64,000 bases of DNA. It comes from Balanoglossus misakiensis. Taxonomy: Eukaryota; Hemichordata. The stretch is taken from contig CM082582.2 of the NCBI GenBank assembly GCA_040954595.2, forward strand, positions 2,108,001 through 2,172,000. The letters run 5' to 3'. The notes under the pieces were generated by a model. It saw only the letters and a program-made list of their open reading frames with translations, ran no database searches and was not told the DNA's origin. The translations under genes and the position numbers were made by a program. Below are positions 59,833 through 64,000 of this stretch, one piece after another (positions within the stretch are counted from its first letter, which is position 1; each line of letters opens with the position of its first letter).

Positions 59833-60040
59833 TTACTGTAAAACGGATTATTTTCGTGACAGGAAATGTTCGCGATATTAAAAGAGGCAACTGTTATGCG
59901 AGGATTAATTTTCATGTTCTTGTATTTCATTGCATCTTTATCTCCGAAAAACATTTTACGCAACTTTTTCTTTTCACATTTTGTTGGCTCTCGCCTATTT
60001 CGCAAAAATTAATTGCTTGCGAAAATAACCCGTTTTACAC
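59833..60040. mobile_element. MITE family C, copy 3
   Basis: The best-preserved copy: tactgtaaaacggattatt at the left and inverted aataacccgttttaca at the right, with ggcaactgttatgcgagga inside. TA-type ends. Confidence 0.75.
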
Positions 60041-60151
60041 ACAGGTGCAAGCTTTCTCTTATTGTGAGTATGGCAGAGAAAGTTTTGGCTGCTGTCAAAA
60101 TTTTCTGACAAAGACATCCAGAAGGATTATGAAACTGAAAATGTTGATAAT

Positions 60152-61172
60152 ACAGTGAAACCTGTCAATTAATACAGACATCTCTCTAATCAGGACACCT
60201 CTCTATTAAGGAAAGATTGTTCAAGACAAGAGTAATGGTTTGAATAGAATATTACATGCACATTTCTGTTAAAGGGACAAAGTCTCTCTCTCGCTGCCCT
60301 TTTTAGGTCCCATTGGTATAGGCCTATATACCATGGGACCTTATGGGATTGGTTGCGTCTGTATGTATGTATGTATGGATGGATGTATGGATGTATGTCC
60401 GTCCACATCAAAAACTTGAAAACCACTGTGTGTATCACCTTGATATTTGGTGTGCACATGCAGGCTGGGCTGTAGATGGGAGTTTGTTCAAATGAAGTTG
60501 TCGTTGCCAAAAATATGCAAATTAGCTGGAAAAATGTGAACTTAGTCAAAACTCAGTAACTCAAGAACTACTGGTCAGATTGCTTTGCGAAGTGGTGTGT
60601 ATTTACTTTATTGAGTTGTTTATATACACAGGAAATTCCTGAATGATTACATAACTGGCTAAGTTTTAAAGAGGCCAGCTGTTCTATTTAGTGTGTGTGT
60701 CTGTCAGTATATCGCCATTTACTCCGGTGTAGACTTTTTCTTTTGTATTCCCTCAATGGGACCACTGTGTCCTTGACGCGATTTTTTCCATTATGTTTGA
60801 TACAAGAGACATTTTATATTAATGTACATGTGTATATGTAGTTAATGAACGTTCAACCATACACAATTTCCATCCCACTTGAATGATATGAGCATAAAAA
60901 CTCGCATAAAATGAATAAATGATAGAGACCGATTATTGGCGTGTGTTTTTTATCACTCTGGTGGCTACAAGCAGGGTTGAAGTTGTGTGTGGTGAAACAT
61001 TGATTCACTATATATCCACATGTAGAATAACAGAAATGGTGCCCTGTAACAAACCTAATTCATGGAAAAGGGGCAGCGAGGGAGAGAATTTGTCCCTTTA
61101 AGGACACCTCTCTATTAAGGACACATTTTGTGGTCCCAGAGGTGTCCTTCCTAGGCAGGTTTCAATGTACTT
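60152..61172. mobile_element. TA-type MITE (cagtgaaacc ends) with inserted R1 and D repeats
   Basis: cagtgaaacctgtcaattaa at the left and the inverted ggcaggtttcaatgta at the right. The inner arms gacaaagtctctctctcgct and agcgagggagagaatttgtc are complementary. Between them lie a reversed R1 3' end (60300-60600) and a reversed D repeat (60640-60780). It shares its ends with 37429-38887. Confidence 0.75.
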
Positions 61173-61315
61173 CACATCTCAGTTGTACTCCACTGTCTGT
61201 ATGGAATCATTTCCTGGTTGACATGGTGAACTTTACAAAAACAGATAAACCACCAAAAAAAGTCAGGGCCATATGTAGAGAATGATCTTGAAACTCAGAA
61301 TTTTACCATAATTAC

Positions 61316-61414
61316 CTTGAATATCGTAAACTCTTCATATCGTCAAATAACTGCAATGCAGTACTCAGACCTTCAGAAATCATACCATATTTCTCACCTG
61401 CTCCTGACAACAAT
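61316..61414 (-). CDS. MED25 VWA-domain exon (upstream part)
   Basis: Minus strand, acceptor ...gttgtatttcag, donor gtaatt, 99 nt. It reads LLSGAGEKYGMISEGLSTAL and QLFDDMKSLRYS. Human MED25 has [27 protein letters not shown]. It enters with one base of a codon and leaves with two. Exons for the first 90 or so residues of the VWA domain, including its start, must lie beyond 64000. Confidence 0.93.
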
Positions 61415-61575
61415 CTGAAATACAACAACAATCATTTAACAAAAGGTATATGTAAACAATGTCTACTCTGATTGTAGACAGATTTGATTAAACATTTTAT
61501 GAAACATTTAAAGGTAGGAACCTCTAATAAAAGCAAGTGAGTCAAAAGTCAAAAAGAGCGACTTTTTCCCTTTAA

Positions 61576-61660
61576 CCCTTTCACCCCAAGTTCCTTCTAT
61601 ACAGGTCAAACCTTTTCATAGAAAACAATGGGTTTTGACCGAACCTTGGTTGTGAAAGGG
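61576..61660. mobile_element. 85-bp TTAA-flanked mini-MITE
   Basis: ttaa at 61572-61575 and 61661-61664 flank ccctttcaccccaag / cttggttgtgaaaggg inverted ends. Related copies near 25660-25754 and 59300-59390. Confidence 0.75.
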
Positions 61661-61664
61661 TTAA

Positions 61665-62529
61665 TGGGCTTCCATAATTAGTGTTCTTTAAAATTAGAGG
61701 GTGGTACTTAGGGGTTATTACACTAAATTTGGTGAGAACAATAGAAAGTGGCAAATTCAGGCTCTGCATGTATGATACTAATGACAATTAGCCTTCTGCT
61801 TTAGAATCATCACCATTAAGCTATATTGATTGTATCCGCATCAGTTTATCATCTTTTGCTAATGCATAACACGACTGTTGTGTACTCTTTGAATGGAGGC
61901 TGATTAAATCGGTGTGACACCCATTTAAAATAACACTAAATAACACAAAACTACAATGTGTGCGCGCAAATATTTTGTCACAGTTGCGTGACATGCGCAC
62001 ACAAAAAATCCATTGAAAGATAACAGCGGGCGAGGCTATCTGGGGCGCCTTGTCAAGGTTGGCCGGTCAGGCGCCCTGTACACATGTACGCGTACGCGCG
62101 CTTGTATGCTGTAGCAGGACGCACAATGATGTACGTGCGGTAACCTAGGCCACAAACATGACACGTGTCGGGCTATAATTTATGCACACAGAAGCCATTA
62201 GATATAACAAAGCAAGTAGGGCTTCTGGGTCATTTTCCTTGATGATATAACACAAGAATTCCATACCTTGTCTGTACTTAATACGTATCGGGGGGGGGGA
62301 CCACTGTACACAGTCTCTTTCATGATGTTTATGTACTTTATTCGCTACATTCTAAATGATATTTTTTGTGTTGGGCCATCTAGACATGAAGGGAGAACTC
62401 ATTCAAGTATGTTTATCTGAAAGCCTGCTTGTCTATCGCTATTTTGTTGCACGTAATTCAAATACAATTTCACGAAAAAAAAATTGGCTCTTTGCGTGCA
62501 CTGCGCGTAAAAAATAAAATATCAAACGC
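61665..62529. other. MED25 intron, GC-richer around 62.0-62.2 kb
   Basis: No exon recognised. A CpG-rich stretch with acatgtacgcgtacgcgcg (about 62082) and a G-run at about 62290-62298 are present. The phrase gagaacaatagaaagtggca at 61733 also occurs (one change) near 13716. Confidence 0.4.
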
Positions 62530-63440
62530 AAGCCCAGTAGAAATTCCAAATTACCTATGATATGATTTCATAATAAGTCTAAAGAAGCCAATCCCATTAA
62601 CTTACAACTAAAATTTATAGAAATCAGCCATACAGTGTACACTTTCTGAGAAATATAATTTTTTATCAAAATTGGTAAATATACCCCCAAAATACAAGAC
62701 ATTGCCCCCACAAAACATTGACACTTTCATCATAGGTTTTGTAAATCATCATGACAACTCACCATGGAACCTTCAAATCAAATTTCAAAGCAACGGGGTA
62801 GAGGGTTCTGAGAAAGAGTTTTGACCAAAAATGGCAAAAATCACCCCAAAAATATACTATTGAATTCTACAAATTGATTTGACAAACACACATCTCTATG
62901 CCTACCAAATTTCAAAGCAATCTGACAAATGGTTTTACAGAAAAAAATTGATCAAAAAGGCAAAATTTGCACCAAAATTATAAATTTGCAAATTTTGCAG
63001 CAAATTTAAACAAAACTTTGATAACTCACATCACCTATATGAAGCCCCATACTAAATTTCAAAGAAGTCAGGTCATCAATTCCAGAAAAGTAGATTTTTT
63101 ACCAAAAATGTGGAAAAAGACAAAAAAATACATAAATTATAGAAAATTCAAACTATTAGTTCAAAACATACACAACTGTGTGAGGTTAATATAAGGTACA
63201 TGCATACCAATTTTCAAATCAATATGACCAGTGGTTGTTGAGTTTCTGAGTTTTGGCCAAATTTACGTTTTTCCCAACAACTTCATTTGAACAAACTCCC
63301 ATCTACAGCCCTGCCTGCATCTGCACACCAAATATCGAGGTTATATGCTCAGCGGTTTTCAAGTTTTTGATGTGAACGGACATACATCCATACAGACGCA
63401 ACCGATCTCATGAGGTACCACCAGTATATACAAATGGGAC
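62530..63440 (+). repeat. Dispersed repeat R1, uninterrupted copy
   Basis: It contains all phrases of the family in order: aaattacctatgatatgatt, accttcaaatcaaatttcaa, tcacctatatgaagccccat, and the end with caagtttttgatgtgaacgg and acagacgcaacc. This is the best reference copy in the window. Confidence 0.85.
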
Positions 63441-63474
63441 CTAAAGATATTTCGGTGCAACTTGTAGACTGCAT

Positions 63475-63550
63475 CATATATATATATATTGTGTTGTCGC
63501 CCAAATTGTGTGTGTGTGTGTGTGTGTGTGTGAGGGGGGGGGGGGGGGTT
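63475..63550. repeat. Simple repeats: (ta)n, (gt)n and a G-run
   Basis: A tatata run near 63478-63489, a gt dinucleotide run of about 24 bases ending near 63531, then a run of about 16 G to 63547. Such runs are prone to assembly error. Confidence 0.9.
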
Positions 63551-63559
63551 CCCAATGTG

Positions 63560-63765
63560 CCCTTCCTATGATATCTGCAATAATTGTAGCCTAGATGGGA
63601 TGATTGATCAAGCCCATAAGCGATCAACCAGCCCACCAAAGCTACAATTATTGCACCTATTCCTATGATAGCTGGATCCATAGGGTAAACTGTACAAAAC
63701 AAATAAGTGTCAGTATAAAATGTGGTAACTTTTGGCGTTTGTTTCTTCCCACTGAATTTCGACAT
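63560..63765 (-). CDS. Hydrophobic open frame of unknown status
   Basis: A minus-strand frame contains VYPMDPAIIGIGAIIVALVG followed by WLIAYGLDQ, which would make one good membrane helix, after an acceptor-like tgttttgtacag. The DNA here is partly palindromic (tgcaataattgtagc at about 63577 and gctacaattattgca at about 63641), so the helix-like text may be a by-product. It does not fit MED25, whose VWA N terminus would be expected upstream. I do not recognise it. Confidence 0.25.
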
Positions 63766-64000
63766 CGCAAAGTGATTTCAGATGTCAGTTTATATTTATA
63801 ATAACATTACTGCCACTAAGAAATATGAATGAAGTTGCACAGTTCATATAAACATTACACCACTGGCAACTGTGCTATATCATGCCACTTTTATGACCCC
63901 TTTTGACCTCTACATCCTGGCTTTTTGTCGGTGTGAGTATACAATTTCGAGTTTACCAACCATGCTATTGAATCAATGCATTTTTTCTCATCCTTGAACA

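Noticed and set aside
63349-63600. His/Thr repeat frame next to the hydrophobic ORF
   Set aside because: Translation of the gt microsatellite and the R1 end.

Overview
The window is nuclear DNA of an animal, most likely a marine invertebrate. Genes are split by GT-AG introns, exons are short, intergenic and intronic DNA is AT-rich, and a large share is transposon-derived: satellite DNA, MITE-like palindromes, LINE, piggyBac and other DNA-transposon relics. No prokaryotic gene organisation is present. The host species cannot be named from the sequence alone.

The backbone is one host gene on the minus strand, recognised as MED25 (Mediator subunit 25). It runs from beyond the right edge down to about 18.75 kb. 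Recognisable exons are VWA-domain exons at 61.3, 59.1 and 47.7 kb, Thr/Gln/Ser-rich linker exons at 47.1/46.5, 45.6 and 45.0 kb, the first part of the activator-interacting (ACID) domain at 36.4 and 35.6 kb, and two Gln-rich C-terminal exons at 21.7 and 18.9 kb. The N-terminal exon(s) lie outside the window, and the second half of ACID was not found. Several MED25 exons show single-base frame problems in homopolymer runs. One exon is split by a TA-flanked foldback element, and the last exon carries an in-frame TAA followed by CTAG.

The most interesting object is a 10.8-kb DNA transposon (48144-58965) filling one MED25 intron. It has short terminal inverted repeats and palindrome-rich subterminal arrays at both ends. 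Two multi-exon genes diverge from a 440-bp partly palindromic promoter: a tnp2-like DDE transposase (minus strand) and a BEN-domain protein (plus strand). I infer that the BEN protein is an accessory DNA-binding factor that reads the subterminal repeats, comparable to TnpA in plant En/Spm.

Layout: 1-4340 is a 116-bp satellite; 4341-7815 is a four-unit array from which the satellite probably arose; 8031-8719 is a 139-bp tandem repeat. From 8.7 to 18.7 kb there is non-coding DNA with dispersed repeats and MITEs. From 18.7 to 22 kb lie the MED25 3' exons and a piggyBac relic. From 22 to 35.6 kb is a MED25 intron holding LINE pieces, a decayed OTU-protease gene, TTAA MITEs and two stray EGF-domain exons. 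From 35.6 to 48 kb are MED25 exons mixed with nested MITEs and a tyrosine-recombinase relic. The BEN transposon occupies 48.1-59.0 kb. The VWA exons and further repeats occupy 59 kb to the end.
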